A stretch of DNA of 64,000 bases from Thaumasiovibrio sp047250365 (GTDB lineage Bacteria; Pseudomonadota; Gammaproteobacteria; Enterobacterales; Vibrionaceae): positions 1 to 64,000 of the forward strand of contig NZ_JBLBVL010000001.1 in the NCBI RefSeq assembly GCF_047250365.1. The letters are read 5' to 3'. The notes below the pieces were generated by a model. The model was not told where the DNA came from and made no database searches. It saw only the letters and a program-made list of their open reading frames with translations. Numbering within the stretch: the stretch's first letter is position 1; the number at the start of each line of letters is the position of its first letter. Of the stretch, positions 27,216 through 35,945 are shown in pieces. Position numbers and translations under genes: made by a program.

Positions 27216-28049
27216 ATGTCTGCTTCATCATTGCTATCAAGTATTTCAGGTATTCACTCAAAACAACCTTTTTTTGTCCTAAGTTCAGAGCAGTTTCTTA
27301 CGCATTTATCGCCCGACAACCCAGAGATCTCCCACTTCTACAGTTTTAAAGCTGGCTTCTCTCAAGAAACGACGATAGCAATACCAGATGGCTGTATAGA
27401 TATTGTGTTTGACTGTGATGCAAATTCACCTACTGGACAGGTTTGTGGAACAAGGTTAGAAGCTGGGGCCGTCGCGTTCGAACCCGGACACCGATACTTC
27501 GGCTTCCGTTTTGCGCCAGGTATATTCCCAGACTTTTTAGCCATTTCTGCTCAAGATCTTATTGGGCATGAATTTGATCTACATGATGTTACGAAAGACT
27601 CAGAGTTCCTACTCGAACAAGTGATAAACAGCGATAACTTTTCAACACAAATCAGTGCAGCAAAGCAGTTTTTAAAGAAAAAACAGCGACGAAAAACCTC
27701 TGAGTTAACCAATCAGATCATTACAAAGATTCGTCAGCACAAAGGAAATATTCAAATTCAGGATTTAGAACGCTTTTCTGGTTATACCTCGCGCACGCTA
27801 CAACGTATGTTTAAGAATGATATTGGTCTAACTCCGAAAGGGTTCAGTCGTGCAATTCGTTGCCAATCAGCAGTTTATGATATTAACCATTGTCACGACC
27901 TGACCTTTTCTGAGCTTGCCGTCGACCTCGGATTCAGTGATCAATCCCATTTTCTCAGAGAGTTTAAAAAGTTAGTGAACGTCACCCCTTTGGAGTATCA
28001 AAATAGAGTGAAAGACAATACGTATTTAGAACGTATACACTGCTACTGA
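27216..28049 (+). CDS. AraC-type regulator of the amine-oxidation operon
   Basis: 277 residues: an N-terminal ligand domain of the type that begins with an immunity-to-light FxxxD-like strand pattern (TIAIPDGCIDIVFDCD, FEPGHRYFGFRFAPG) and a C-terminal AraC DNA-binding domain (QDLERFSGYTSRTLQRMFKNDIGLTPKGF and FSELAVDLGFSDQSHFLREFKKL). ATG 27216 is chosen for its GAGGG site; an upstream open frame to 26964 overlaps the divergent gene and is not AraC-like. Divergent position makes it the probable activator of the 19.9-27.0 kb operon. Confidence 0.88.
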   Translation: MSASSLLSSISGIHSKQPFFVLSSEQFLTHLSPDNPEISHFYSFKAGFSQETTIAIPDGCIDIVFDCDANSPTGQVCGTRLEAGAVAFEPGHRYFGFRFAPGIFPDFLAISAQDLIGHEFDLHDVTKDSEFLLEQVINSDNFSTQISAAKQFLKKKQRRKTSELTNQIITKIRQHKGNIQIQDLERFSGYTSRTLQRMFKNDIGLTPKGFSRAIRCQSAVYDINHCHDLTFSELAVDLGFSDQSHFLREFKKLVNVTPLEYQNRVKDNTYLERIHCY

Positions 28050-28054
28050 TAGCG

Positions 28055-28083
28055 CAATATTGGTGCAAATTGCACCAATATTG
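28055..28083. repeat. Perfect 29-bp dyad
   Basis: Two perfectly complementary 14-base arms (28055-28068 and 28070-28083) flank a single central A. It lies 5 bp after the AraC-type stop codon and 224 bp before fabH. As RNA it would be a very stable hairpin, but no T-run follows. It may be a terminator without U-tract, or an operator in the fabH upstream region. Confidence 0.7.
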
Positions 28084-28306
28084 GATCTGTGTGACAAATT
28101 TGCTTACCTCCGACTTAAACTTTTCCGACGCTGCTTTAGTTAGAGACAGGAAGGGATTACAATTTTTCGCTATCAACACTACTTCATATTGAACAATTCC
28201 GAAGGGCTAAAATAGCAACAGTATTTTGCCAGATATGTCGGTTCAAACCTTGAGTTTATAACCAAAGCAGTTGATCATTTCATAAAAGGCACAATTAAGG
28301 ATTGTT

Positions 28307-29386
28307 ATGAAGTATGCGAAGATCACTGGTTGGGGTAAATGCGTTCCACCAACTATTTTAAGTAACCAAGAACTGAGTCAGTTTGTAGATACCAGTGATG
28401 AATGGATTCGTAGCCGTACCGGAATCACCGAACGTCGAATCAGCCACGTCGACACCTCTGTTCTTGCCGAGCACGCTGCTAAAGATGCCCTATCCTGTGC
28501 TGGTGTTAATGCAGAAGAAATTGATCTGATTATTGTTGCGACCTGTTCACCTGACACGCTAATCCCAAACATTGCCTCCAAGGTACAACTGGCACTTGGG
28601 GCGCACAACGCTGCCGCCTTTGATCAAAACGCCGCTTGCACAGGCTTTCTCTACGGTTTAGAAACCGCTACCCGCATGCTACAAGCAGGACAATATCGTC
28701 ATGCGCTGGTTATTGGCGCTGAAAGGCTCAGCTGGTTCCTCGATTGGAGTAAACGTGATACCGCTGTCCTATTTGGAGACGGTGCTGGTGCTGTCGTTCT
28801 AAGTCAAAGTGAAGAAGTGAGTGGTTTACAGCAAGCGAAATTAGGCTGTGACCCACAAGGTCGAGATATTCTTGGCGTGCCTAAGTTTGGTACTACCATG
28901 CAACGCTTTGATCCCATGGCTGGTTACTTCGAGTTTAATTTTATTGGTCGCGAAATCTTTCGCCGTGCTGTAAAAGGAATGACAGCAGCAGCGCACCATG
29001 TATTAACGGAAGCAAAACTTGAGAGTAGCCAGATTGATGTTGTGATCCCACACCAAGCCAACCTGCGTATCATTGAAGCACTGTGTGATTACGCCAAGAT
29101 TCCCCTAGATAAAGCCTTTGTTAATATAGAAAAGTATGGCAATACCTCCGCTGCCACCGTCCCTATCGCGCTGTGCGAAGCGGTAGAACAAGGGAAAATT
29201 CAACCGGGACATACCATTCTTACAGCCGCTTTCGGAGCAGGTTTAACGTGGGGAGCCGGTATTATCCAGTGGGGCGATCGAGTAACACCTATCGATGCCA
29301 CCAAACATTCGCTGCCACCATGTACTGAAACAGCAACAGAACTAATGGCTGAAGCCATTGAAAAGTGCCTAAGTCACACTCGCTAA
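28307..29386 (+). CDS. fabH: 3-oxoacyl-ACP synthase III paralogue (FabH-like)
   Basis: 359 residues, about 40 longer than classical FabH. The catalytic triad is intact: Cys111 in NAACTGFLYG, His249 in IPHQANLRI, Asn279 in EKYGNTSAATVP. It should condense acyl-CoA with malonyl-ACP. It stands alone, away from fabD/fabG/acpP, so it is probably the second FabH of Vibrionaceae, perhaps with a different primer preference. The extra C-terminal tail (after GIIQWGDRV) is not part of the core fold. AAGGA ribosome-binding site before ATG 28307. Confidence 0.92.
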   Translation: MKYAKITGWGKCVPPTILSNQELSQFVDTSDEWIRSRTGITERRISHVDTSVLAEHAAKDALSCAGVNAEEIDLIIVATCSPDTLIPNIASKVQLALGAHNAAAFDQNAACTGFLYGLETATRMLQAGQYRHALVIGAERLSWFLDWSKRDTAVLFGDGAGAVVLSQSEEVSGLQQAKLGCDPQGRDILGVPKFGTTMQRFDPMAGYFEFNFIGREIFRRAVKGMTAAAHHVLTEAKLESSQIDVVIPHQANLRIIEALCDYAKIPLDKAFVNIEKYGNTSAATVPIALCEAVEQGKIQPGHTILTAAFGAGLTWGAGIIQWGDRVTPIDATKHSLPPCTETATELMAEAIEKCLSHTR

Positions 29387-29400
29387 GTCTTGCTTAAAAT

Positions 29401-29432
29401 AAAGGCTACCCTAAACAGGGTAGCCTTTTTTA
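29401..29432. terminator. Terminator between fabH and the GGDEF gene
   Basis: A 10-bp stem (29403-29412 with 29417-29426) with loop AAAC is followed by a T-run. AAA at the left allows action on both strands for the convergent genes. Confidence 0.9.
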
Positions 29433-29451
29433 TTTCACACTACTCAATAAT

Positions 29452-30786
29452 CTACGAAGAAACACGTTGATAAGGTGACATTATTGCAACTCGGTTTCTT
29501 CCAGCCTCTTTAGCTTTGTATAGCGCATCATCGGCTCGCTGAATCAGCTCTTTGGCTGTTTCGCCTTCTAACTGTGCAACCCCTGCACTCAATGTCATTG
29601 AAATGTTCTCTGGCCACTCATGGTGTAGAACTTGATAACGGATGTTCTCTGCCAACTCGGTTGCTGATTCAATATCTCTGTTGGGGCAAAAGATAATAAA
29701 CTCTTCGCCTCCCCAGCGGACAAAAACATCGTGTATATCAAGTAAACCAAGTGTTAAACGACAAAACTGACGTAAAACGTCATCACCACAAAAATGCCCA
29801 TAACGACTATTAATTGCCTTAAAATGGTCTAAATCAATAAAAATGACAGAAAATGGGCGGTGGTGGCTATTACTTTGTTCCACCACTTGATCTAACCACT
29901 CTTGGACTGCTGCTCGATTTTTAATGCCTGTCAATGTATCCCGTTCGGCCAACGCGGCATACTTTTTGGCTTGCATGCTAAGATTCAGGTTCGTCATTCT
30001 TAGCCTTGCTTCACGCTGTGCGGTTAATGTGAAATTAGAACGAATATGCAAGTACTCATAACACAAAAAAACCACTGCACAGCTGATCCATAAAATGACC
30101 AAAACCTTAAATAATTCAGTTTCAGTTATCCAATAACCATGAAACGTAATTCCATTTAGCGACAGTGTGTATTCTCCCAAATTGACATAACTGCCTGTGG
30201 CTATTTCAATATGCGTAATATTGCTTAAGTCTGGTCCAGCATGTTCCAAATCGATGTTATAGTCTGCAATCCACCACGATAAAACATGAAAAGCATTAAG
30301 AGGAATAACGTTAATGCCTTGATTAATACCAGGTGCGTATTCAATAGCATTAAATTTCTGTGAAACTGGATCATCTTCTTTGGTATAAGCCGGGTGAGAG
30401 TTTCTTAAATAAACACGAATGCGTTCGTTTGGCTCAACCGAATAGTAATCTACATCCAAACTCATTGAATAGTAGTTACTTAAGTCGATTCCTTTTCCCT
30501 CTTTTTCTGGAACAATAGCAATTTCACAAAACGGATAGGTCGCGCCAACCCTTAATGTACAAGATATACTAGCCCCCTCCTCTTTTTGAACAATACTTAC
30601 CTCTGAATTACCACCTTGCAAGCTATCGTCTATTTTAGTGAATCGCCATTCTGGCGGTTTAATGACAAGATCTCGTTGTGCACCTCCCGACCTATGCCAA
30701 ACAATAATCGTGACAGTGAACAGTAGCAACGTCATCAGCAACTTTTTAAAAATTGCGTCTGATGTAGTAGGAATTCGAATTTCCAT
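29452..30786 (-). CDS. Membrane-bound diguanylate cyclase (GGDEF)
   Basis: 444 residues. A transmembrane segment lies at about residues 16-31 and a second near 222-245, framing a periplasmic sensor domain that I do not recognise, rich in beta-strand pattern (SMSLDVDYYSVEPNERIRVYLRN). The C-terminal GGDEF domain has the active-site motif GGEEF in RWGGEEFIIF and the metal-binding DLDHFKAIN, so it should make c-di-GMP. No EAL domain. Start at ATG 30786 is preferred over 30849. Confidence 0.9.
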   Translation of the reverse strand: MEIRIPTTSDAIFKKLLMTLLLFTVTIIVWHRSGGAQRDLVIKPPEWRFTKIDDSLQGGNSEVSIVQKEEGASISCTLRVGATYPFCEIAIVPEKEGKGIDLSNYYSMSLDVDYYSVEPNERIRVYLRNSHPAYTKEDDPVSQKFNAIEYAPGINQGINVIPLNAFHVLSWWIADYNIDLEHAGPDLSNITHIEIATGSYVNLGEYTLSLNGITFHGYWITETELFKVLVILWISCAVVFLCYEYLHIRSNFTLTAQREARLRMTNLNLSMQAKKYAALAERDTLTGIKNRAAVQEWLDQVVEQSNSHHRPFSVIFIDLDHFKAINSRYGHFCGDDVLRQFCRLTLGLLDIHDVFVRWGGEEFIIFCPNRDIESATELAENIRYQVLHHEWPENISMTLSAGVAQLEGETAKELIQRADDALYKAKEAGRNRVAIMSPYQRVSS

Positions 30787-30857
30787 GTAAACACTCACAC
30801 AGCTAAAAACAGGGAGATAATGGCAAAAGGCGGCATTCTTCGCAAACAAAAGATATT

Positions 30858-30883
30858 AAAAAAGCTGACTTAGTCAGCTTTTA
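30858..30883. terminator. Terminator of nagK
   Basis: A perfect 11-bp stem around 30860-30870 and 30872-30882 with A and T runs on its outer sides. It follows nagK on the minus strand and precedes the GGDEF gene. Confidence 0.8.
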
Positions 30884-30928
30884 TGTTGAATTACCCAAAA
30901 ATAACACTCTTAGGTATAATATATCGGC

Positions 30929-31837
30929 TTAGGCGATATTCAAAAAGGCTGCACCACGTACACCACCTGAATCACCATGCTTTGCTTTTAATAGTCTAGG
31001 AGGCTTAGCAACAGACAATAAATGCTTTTGCATACGCGCAGGAACCTGGCGATACAATTCATCAAAATTAGATAAACCGCCACCTAACACAATAACATCT
31101 GGGTCTAGCGCTGTGGCCAAATTGGCAAAGCAGATAGCAACAAGCTCAAGGTACATATCAACGAACTCGACCGCTTTCTCTTCTTCTGCTTGGAAGTTCT
31201 TAATGATGTCGATCGCTTTAAGTGATTCTTTATAGTAGTGAGCATACAGCATTTCAAAGCCGCGACCAGACAGATAGTTATCTAAACAACCTTTATTGTC
31301 ACAACCACAATCAAACAGCGGAGCGTTCTCACCTAAGTGAAACCACGCATCAATCGGCAAACGCATGTGACCAACTTCACCTGCAACATGGTTTCTTCCA
31401 GAAAAAACTTTTCCGCTATAAATTAAACCACCACCAAAGCCAGTTCCCATGATAAGCCCAGCAACCGCATTCGCACCTTGCAGCTCTTCATCCCATGCTT
31501 CTGATAATGCGAAACAGTTTGCATCATTCTCGACTTTAACCTCACGGCCTAGTTCGGCTTCGAGATCTTTGCGTAATGGCTTTCCTTTTGCAGCAGCAAT
31601 GTTCACCGTTAAAACATCACCTGTTTCTGCGTCTTCCATTCCCGGAAGGCCTAGTCCTACTTTTCCTTCACAACCAAACTCTGCATCGGCTTCGCGAACA
31701 ATGGTCGCGATCGTCACAATCAGTTCACGATAATCAGTTGTAGGTGTCGGTACGCGTTTTGTTGCTACGCGGTTCAATTCTTGGTCAAACGCACCAAATT
31801 CAATTTTTGTTCCACCTACATCAAAGCCGTAATACAT
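30929..31837 (-). CDS. nagK: N-acetylglucosamine kinase, ROK family
   Basis: 302 residues. It follows E. coli NagK closely along its whole length: MYYGFDVGGTKIEFGAFD (phosphate loop), ENDANCFALSEAWDEE (catalytic Asp), GTGFGGGLIYSGK, the GHMRLPIDA step and the ROK zinc motif CGCDNKGCLDNYLSGRG. It phosphorylates free GlcNAc in the cytoplasm for cell-wall recycling or chitin use. Start at ATG 31837 (AGGGAG upstream) gives the family N-terminus; an upstream start at 31870 is not needed. Confidence 0.94.
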   Translation of the reverse strand: MYYGFDVGGTKIEFGAFDQELNRVATKRVPTPTTDYRELIVTIATIVREADAEFGCEGKVGLGLPGMEDAETGDVLTVNIAAAKGKPLRKDLEAELGREVKVENDANCFALSEAWDEELQGANAVAGLIMGTGFGGGLIYSGKVFSGRNHVAGEVGHMRLPIDAWFHLGENAPLFDCGCDNKGCLDNYLSGRGFEMLYAHYYKESLKAIDIIKNFQAEEEKAVEFVDMYLELVAICFANLATALDPDVIVLGGGLSNFDELYRQVPARMQKHLLSVAKPPRLLKAKHGDSGGVRGAAFLNIA

Positions 31838-32010
31838 TTTGTTCTCCCTGAAATACATAAAATAAATCACAAAATTAGCGCGATTATCCCTAAACGACTT
31901 TACGCAAACTGTGATTTAGGGCAAAGATACCTTCTCTTTTTCGCAATATGGCTGAGACCGCTGCTTTATTCAACAGTTTGGAAGACACTTCGCATTAACA
32001 CGCAACAAGA

Positions 32011-32040
32011 TTTCGATTGTAAACGCTTCGTTTACCGAAA
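32011..32040. repeat. Bulged hairpin between nagK and glsB
   Basis: A 7-bp stem (32019-32025 with 32029-32035) with a 3-nt loop is extended by a further 5 bp (32011-32015 with 32036-32040) across a 3-nt bulge. It lies about 175 bp upstream of nagK. No T-run, so an operator or RNA structure is as likely as a terminator. Confidence 0.45.
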
Positions 32041-32065
32041 TAACAATAAACAATACCGGGCAAGT

Positions 32066-32095
32066 AATAAAAGAAAGCACGACAATATGCCGTGC
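32066..32095 (-). terminator. Likely terminator of glsB
   Basis: A 5-bp stem (32078-32082 with 32091-32095) with an 8-nt loop is followed on the minus strand by a T-rich stretch (complement of 32066-32077). It is 30 bp past the glsB stop codon. Confidence 0.55.
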
Positions 32096-32124
32096 AGTTA
32101 TTTACATACAATGGCAAACTCAGT

Positions 32125-32373
32125 TCAACGCACAAAGCGATTATAGACAAACAGCAAAATGAATGCGCCAATCGTCGCACTAATAATGCTACCAAAACTC
32201 AGCCCACCAGCCGTACCTAGACCAACCAATGAACCGAGAAAGCCACCAACAAATGAGCCACCAATACCAAGCAGCATGGTCATAACCCAACCACCACCAT
32301 CGTTACCCGGCATTAACCATTTTGCCAACGCACCAGCGATCAAGCCTAATATGATCCAAGAAATAATACCCAC
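32125..32373 (-). CDS. GlsB/YeaQ/YmgE-family membrane protein
   Basis: 82 residues with three hydrophobic Gly-rich segments. The family sequence GIISWIILGLIAGALAKWLMPG and GGGWVMTMLLGIGGSFVGG is very clear. These stress-associated inner-membrane proteins (formerly transglycosylase-associated) have no proven biochemical role. The start is GTG at 32373, with AGGAGAGG upstream, which gives the usual family length; reading back to 32421 adds an unlikely basic segment. Confidence 0.9.
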   Translation of the reverse strand: MGIISWIILGLIAGALAKWLMPGNDGGGWVMTMLLGIGGSFVGGFLGSLVGLGTAGGLSFGSIISATIGAFILLFVYNRFVR

Positions 32374-32468
32374 AATGCCTCTCCTCTCTTCGTCGTTTCG
32401 AGTGAAGCATAGTTGAAGCAACCCTATCTATCGAATGAAAATAAACTGAATACAGACTCCCACAACAC

Positions 32469-33188
32469 TTAGGCCAAACTGGCAATGTGCTCAGCCAAAC
32501 GTGAAAGCGCACCATTTGGTGGAAGTTGCCGCTGGCGTTTCCCTGTTTGGTAATGCTCTCGAAATACATCGAACCACAGATCTAACGTTGCTGCATTATC
32601 GGGCTCTCCCAAGCGATCAACGATTCTCGCCGCCACTTCAGCGGTTGCCAATTGATTGTCCTTAGATGCTTCTCTTAGCTTAAAGCGAGATAGCTCGTTG
32701 GGAGATACCGAAAGCAATGGAAACTGATCCAAGTATGGGCTTTTCCTGAACATTTTTTTTGCCTCCTGCCAACTGCCATCAAGCAAAATAAACAAGGGTC
32801 GCTTGCCCTCTTCTAATGCAATGGCTTTACTTTCTCTATCTGGTGCATACTCCGCTGGAAAAATAACATAAGGCTGCCACTGAGGATCGGCTAGCAAGTT
32901 CAGCAATGCCGACTCTGGATTGGTTCTAGACCAAATATACGCAAAGCAGTCATCAAACAGGTCTGCTATCAATCGTCCGGTATTGCTCGGTTTTAGAACC
33001 TCATCATCGAACATAATAAGCAAAAATGCTGCCTGTGATTGTACATTCGGTTTATGTGAACAAATGCAAAGCCGCGAATGAACCATACAAGAACGGCAAC
33101 GAGGTACATTTGCCCCTCGGGCATTAAATGGTTTTGTTGCACGTGCTAAACGCTCTTCATAAAGCCGATGGACAGCATGAACTTTCAT
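32469..33188 (-). CDS. tapT: tRNA-uridine aminocarboxypropyltransferase, DTW domain
   Basis: 239 residues of the TapT/YfiP (DTW) family, which makes acp3U47 in tRNA. The N-terminal zinc-type cysteines CRSCMVHSRLCIC (about residues 31-43) and the DTW core LLDGSWQEAKKMFRKSPYL are visible, with S in place of T (DGSW). The family pattern LPPNGALSRLAEH closes the protein. It is cytoplasmic and not in an evident operon. Confidence 0.88.
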   Translation of the reverse strand: MKVHAVHRLYEERLARATKPFNARGANVPRCRSCMVHSRLCICSHKPNVQSQAAFLLIMFDDEVLKPSNTGRLIADLFDDCFAYIWSRTNPESALLNLLADPQWQPYVIFPAEYAPDRESKAIALEEGKRPLFILLDGSWQEAKKMFRKSPYLDQFPLLSVSPNELSRFKLREASKDNQLATAEVAARIVDRLGEPDNAATLDLWFDVFREHYQTGKRQRQLPPNGALSRLAEHIASLA

Positions 33189-33206
33189 ATCTCGGGTTCC
33201 AAAACT

Positions 33207-33233
33207 AAAAACGCCAGCATAATACTGGCGTTT
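33207..33233 (-). terminator. Terminator of the chemoreceptor gene
   Basis: A 9-bp stem (33208-33217 with 33225-33233 region) has a 7-nt loop and an A/T tail that reads as T-rich on the minus strand. It lies 24 bp past the chemoreceptor stop codon. Confidence 0.75.
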
Positions 33234-33256
33234 AGTAGGATAAGGAAGCCTAAGCG

Positions 33257-35308
33257 TTAAATCTGATATTGTTGGAGCAGTAAGTTTTGTGCTTTTGCTA
33301 CCTTCGCTACTTGCTGTGCCCCAGATAATAACTGCACTAACTGTTCACTATTTACATTCGCTTGATGCGTTATTTGCTTAACGGAACGGCCCACTTCCGC
33401 TGACGCTTGTTGCTGTTGGTGAGTCGCTGTCGCAATTGTAACAATGGTTGTATTCATCGTCGCAATGATCGTATTAATCTGATTCATTGCCTGGTCGACA
33501 TTTTCAGATAAGTGAACAGTTTCGATCATTTCCTCTCGGCTGGCTTTCATCGCATCATTGGCGTCAGAAGCTGCTTGATGTAATTTATCGATCGTGGCGC
33601 GAATTGTGTTTGTTTGATCATTCGTTTGCAACGCGAGCTTTCTCACCTCATCAGCGACCACGGCAAACCCCCTCCCTTGCTCGCCAGCCCGTGCAGCTTC
33701 AATGGCTGCATTCAAGGCTAATAGGTTTGTGTTTCCCGCAATGTTACTAATCAATTCAACAACATCAGTTATCTGTTGAACATGCTGGTCGAGTGCAAGC
33801 ATACGTTGCTCGTTTATCGCAAACTGCTCATCCAGTTCCTTCAGCTTTTTCATACTCTCGCCAATTACCGCCACACCCTCGCAGACTAACGTACTTGCCT
33901 GCTCAGCTTCATGTTCAGACGTTATAGTACTAGTGACAATGTCACTAACAGAGGCTTCTAACTGAGAAATAGCAGACGATACTGATGTTAAGTCAACCGC
34001 TTGTTCGTTAATGACACGCTGTGAAGTGTTCGCGGCTGATAAACTCTTGGAAGAGGCCGAAAGCAATTCTTTACTATTCGCTAGCAGCGCTTTTACTGAA
34101 CGATTATCGTTAGAAATAGACCGGTTTAAGTGCCTAGCTAATTGTGAAAACTCTCTTGGTGCATTTTCATTCGCTTTAACACAGAGATCACCTTGGCTTA
34201 AAGCAGTAATCGTGGCATCAATATCTCTTAACGCATTCGAGACTAACCGTTTAAGCCACGCCCCACTGACAAATGCCACCAACAACCCAATCCCAGACAA
34301 CCCAATTAATAAACGTAACGCTTGATGATTGACGGTTAGCACACCTTGTTGTGCGTCCAAGATTAGAAGCTGTGATTCGCCAGCTATAGAGTCAATATTC
34401 ATCATGAGCCGATCAAGTACTGTCTCCATTTCTTCACTACGCACTGATTGATCCTGTCGTAATTTCAGCATGGTTAACTTGGTATCGACAATAGCCTGTT
34501 TCTCAAATAGTGCATGAACCATCTCCATGGGCATCGATAAGCTAGGATACTGTGCTAATGAATCGTCGATGCGCAGTAACTCTTGCCACGCATAGTTCAT
34601 GCCTGCCAAGTTTGTCGCTCTCAAGTTTCTTTTGTACTCAATTGCTTGGTTCAGTCCTGTTTCTGATAACAAACTAGTTAGCAGACTAGCCATTTCTAAA
34701 GAATGGTTAATAAAATTATTAAGATGGTTGATCGCATCAGGCTGTCCAGCATACAGCTCTGTTCCAATACGTACCATTTCAGAGCGAATAGAAGAGATCG
34801 CATAATCCATCGTTGGCTTGGCCTTGCTAACCTCTATTTCATGAGAAAGGAGCTCACTTTGATAATGCATAACATCACCAGCTATCTCAACAAGATGACC
34901 CAGCTCACTTCTCAGTTGATCTGTTTCCCTTTGTAGCCAAGGGATATTCTGTTGCAGTGATAACGTTTCTAACGTTGCAATGGCGTTAAGAACCGCTTGC
35001 ACATTCTGTGTAAATAACGCATTAGCTGCATCTAATTCATCTTGGTCTAGACTATTTACTGCTTCTAATAAGCTGTGTTGAATAAGCAGCGCATTTTTCA
35101 CAATGTGGGTACTGTGGTTAGATACTGGTAGGGCTTGGTGGGATAACAGTTCAAATTCCGCAGATATATTATTGAGGCCATGTGCTCCAGACAAAGAGAG
35201 CAATGCAGAAATGACAACAAATAAACACAATACCGCTTTAATACTCGCGGTTAAAGAAAATCGCTCTTTCTCGTTTGGTATAGCTTTTATTTTTTTCTTT
35301 ATTAACAT
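33257..35308 (-). CDS. Methyl-accepting chemotaxis protein
   Basis: 683 residues. A transmembrane segment (about 22-42) is followed by a long helical periplasmic domain of about 290 residues, a second transmembrane segment (about 333-353), a HAMP linker, and the cytoplasmic signalling domain. The hairpin tip reads NIAGNTNLLALNAAIEAARAGEQGRGFAVVADEVR, the universal MCP motif. The large helical sensor is of the double-four-helix-bundle kind rather than Cache. There is no C-terminal CheR/CheB docking pentapeptide. Ligand unknown. Confidence 0.94.
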   Translation of the reverse strand: MLIKKKIKAIPNEKERFSLTASIKAVLCLFVVISALLSLSGAHGLNNISAEFELLSHQALPVSNHSTHIVKNALLIQHSLLEAVNSLDQDELDAANALFTQNVQAVLNAIATLETLSLQQNIPWLQRETDQLRSELGHLVEIAGDVMHYQSELLSHEIEVSKAKPTMDYAISSIRSEMVRIGTELYAGQPDAINHLNNFINHSLEMASLLTSLLSETGLNQAIEYKRNLRATNLAGMNYAWQELLRIDDSLAQYPSLSMPMEMVHALFEKQAIVDTKLTMLKLRQDQSVRSEEMETVLDRLMMNIDSIAGESQLLILDAQQGVLTVNHQALRLLIGLSGIGLLVAFVSGAWLKRLVSNALRDIDATITALSQGDLCVKANENAPREFSQLARHLNRSISNDNRSVKALLANSKELLSASSKSLSAANTSQRVINEQAVDLTSVSSAISQLEASVSDIVTSTITSEHEAEQASTLVCEGVAVIGESMKKLKELDEQFAINEQRMLALDQHVQQITDVVELISNIAGNTNLLALNAAIEAARAGEQGRGFAVVADEVRKLALQTNDQTNTIRATIDKLHQAASDANDAMKASREEMIETVHLSENVDQAMNQINTIIATMNTTIVTIATATHQQQQASAEVGRSVKQITHQANVNSEQLVQLLSGAQQVAKVAKAQNLLLQQYQI

Positions 35309-35450
35309 CCTTTTACCCTATAAAGTCAGAACCGTGAACTTGATTCCAACCCATAAAGTAAAGTTATTCCATGACAGTTTTATTTCATCTGTAGATCAAA
35401 TCGCATTTATTCATTTATCGCCCAACCAGCGTCGAAATTACGCAACACTA

Positions 35451-35798
35451 TCAGGCGATATTTTCAGCAATGGCTGAATCAAAGAGGTTTTTCACTAAGC
35501 TGATATAGTCTTCTAAAAACGCAATTTGCTCATTGGTTGGACATGATTGCCAAACTGATGATAAAACCTCATTCAAATCTTCCATCACTTTGTCTGCTTC
35601 CTGCATCAACTTAAAGCGAAAGTTACTCTCTAGATCCGGATTTTGACCGAATACCGCCATTAAGTTAGACGCTATCATATCCATGACAACATCCTCAATG
35701 GTCTCTTGGCCCACTTCACCAATATTCGATTCAAACAAATACAAATGCAATGTAAAGTACTCAATCAGTGCATTGTAGCCTTCCGACTCCACAACCAT
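35451..35798 (-). CDS. DUF3802-family protein
   Basis: 115 residues, all-helical and acidic. Sequence such as GYNALIEYFTLHLYLFE, MDMIASNLMAVFGQNPDLES and NEQIAFLEDYISLVKNLFD matches my memory of DUF3802, a family found in Vibrionaceae and Shewanella. ATG 35798 gives the remembered N-terminus (MVVESEGY); GTG 35810 and ATG 35807 are alternatives because GGAG lies close to them. Function unknown. It is not tightly linked to the neighbouring genes. Confidence 0.75.
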   Translation of the reverse strand: MVVESEGYNALIEYFTLHLYLFESNIGEVGQETIEDVVMDMIASNLMAVFGQNPDLESNFRFKLMQEADKVMEDLNEVLSSVWQSCPTNEQIAFLEDYISLVKNLFDSAIAENIA

Positions 35799-35945
35799 AA
35801 CGAACATCACTCCAAAGTTGACAGAATAAAAGTCAAATATTCAACAGGTTAGGGTAACTATTAGTATGACACTATACAATCATCGTATTGCGTTTATGTA
35901 AGCTACCTCTCATCCATGTGGTACTAAATTTTATCAAAGTCTCGT

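Noticed and set aside
28055..28083. NtrC binding site in the dyad
   Set aside because: The half-sites are inverted relative to the NtrC consensus (GGTGCA left, TGCACC right instead of the reverse) and spacing differs.
31781..32146. 121-codon plus-strand frame over the nagK start
   Set aside because: Largely antisense to nagK and its leader, low-complexity composition, no ribosome-binding site.
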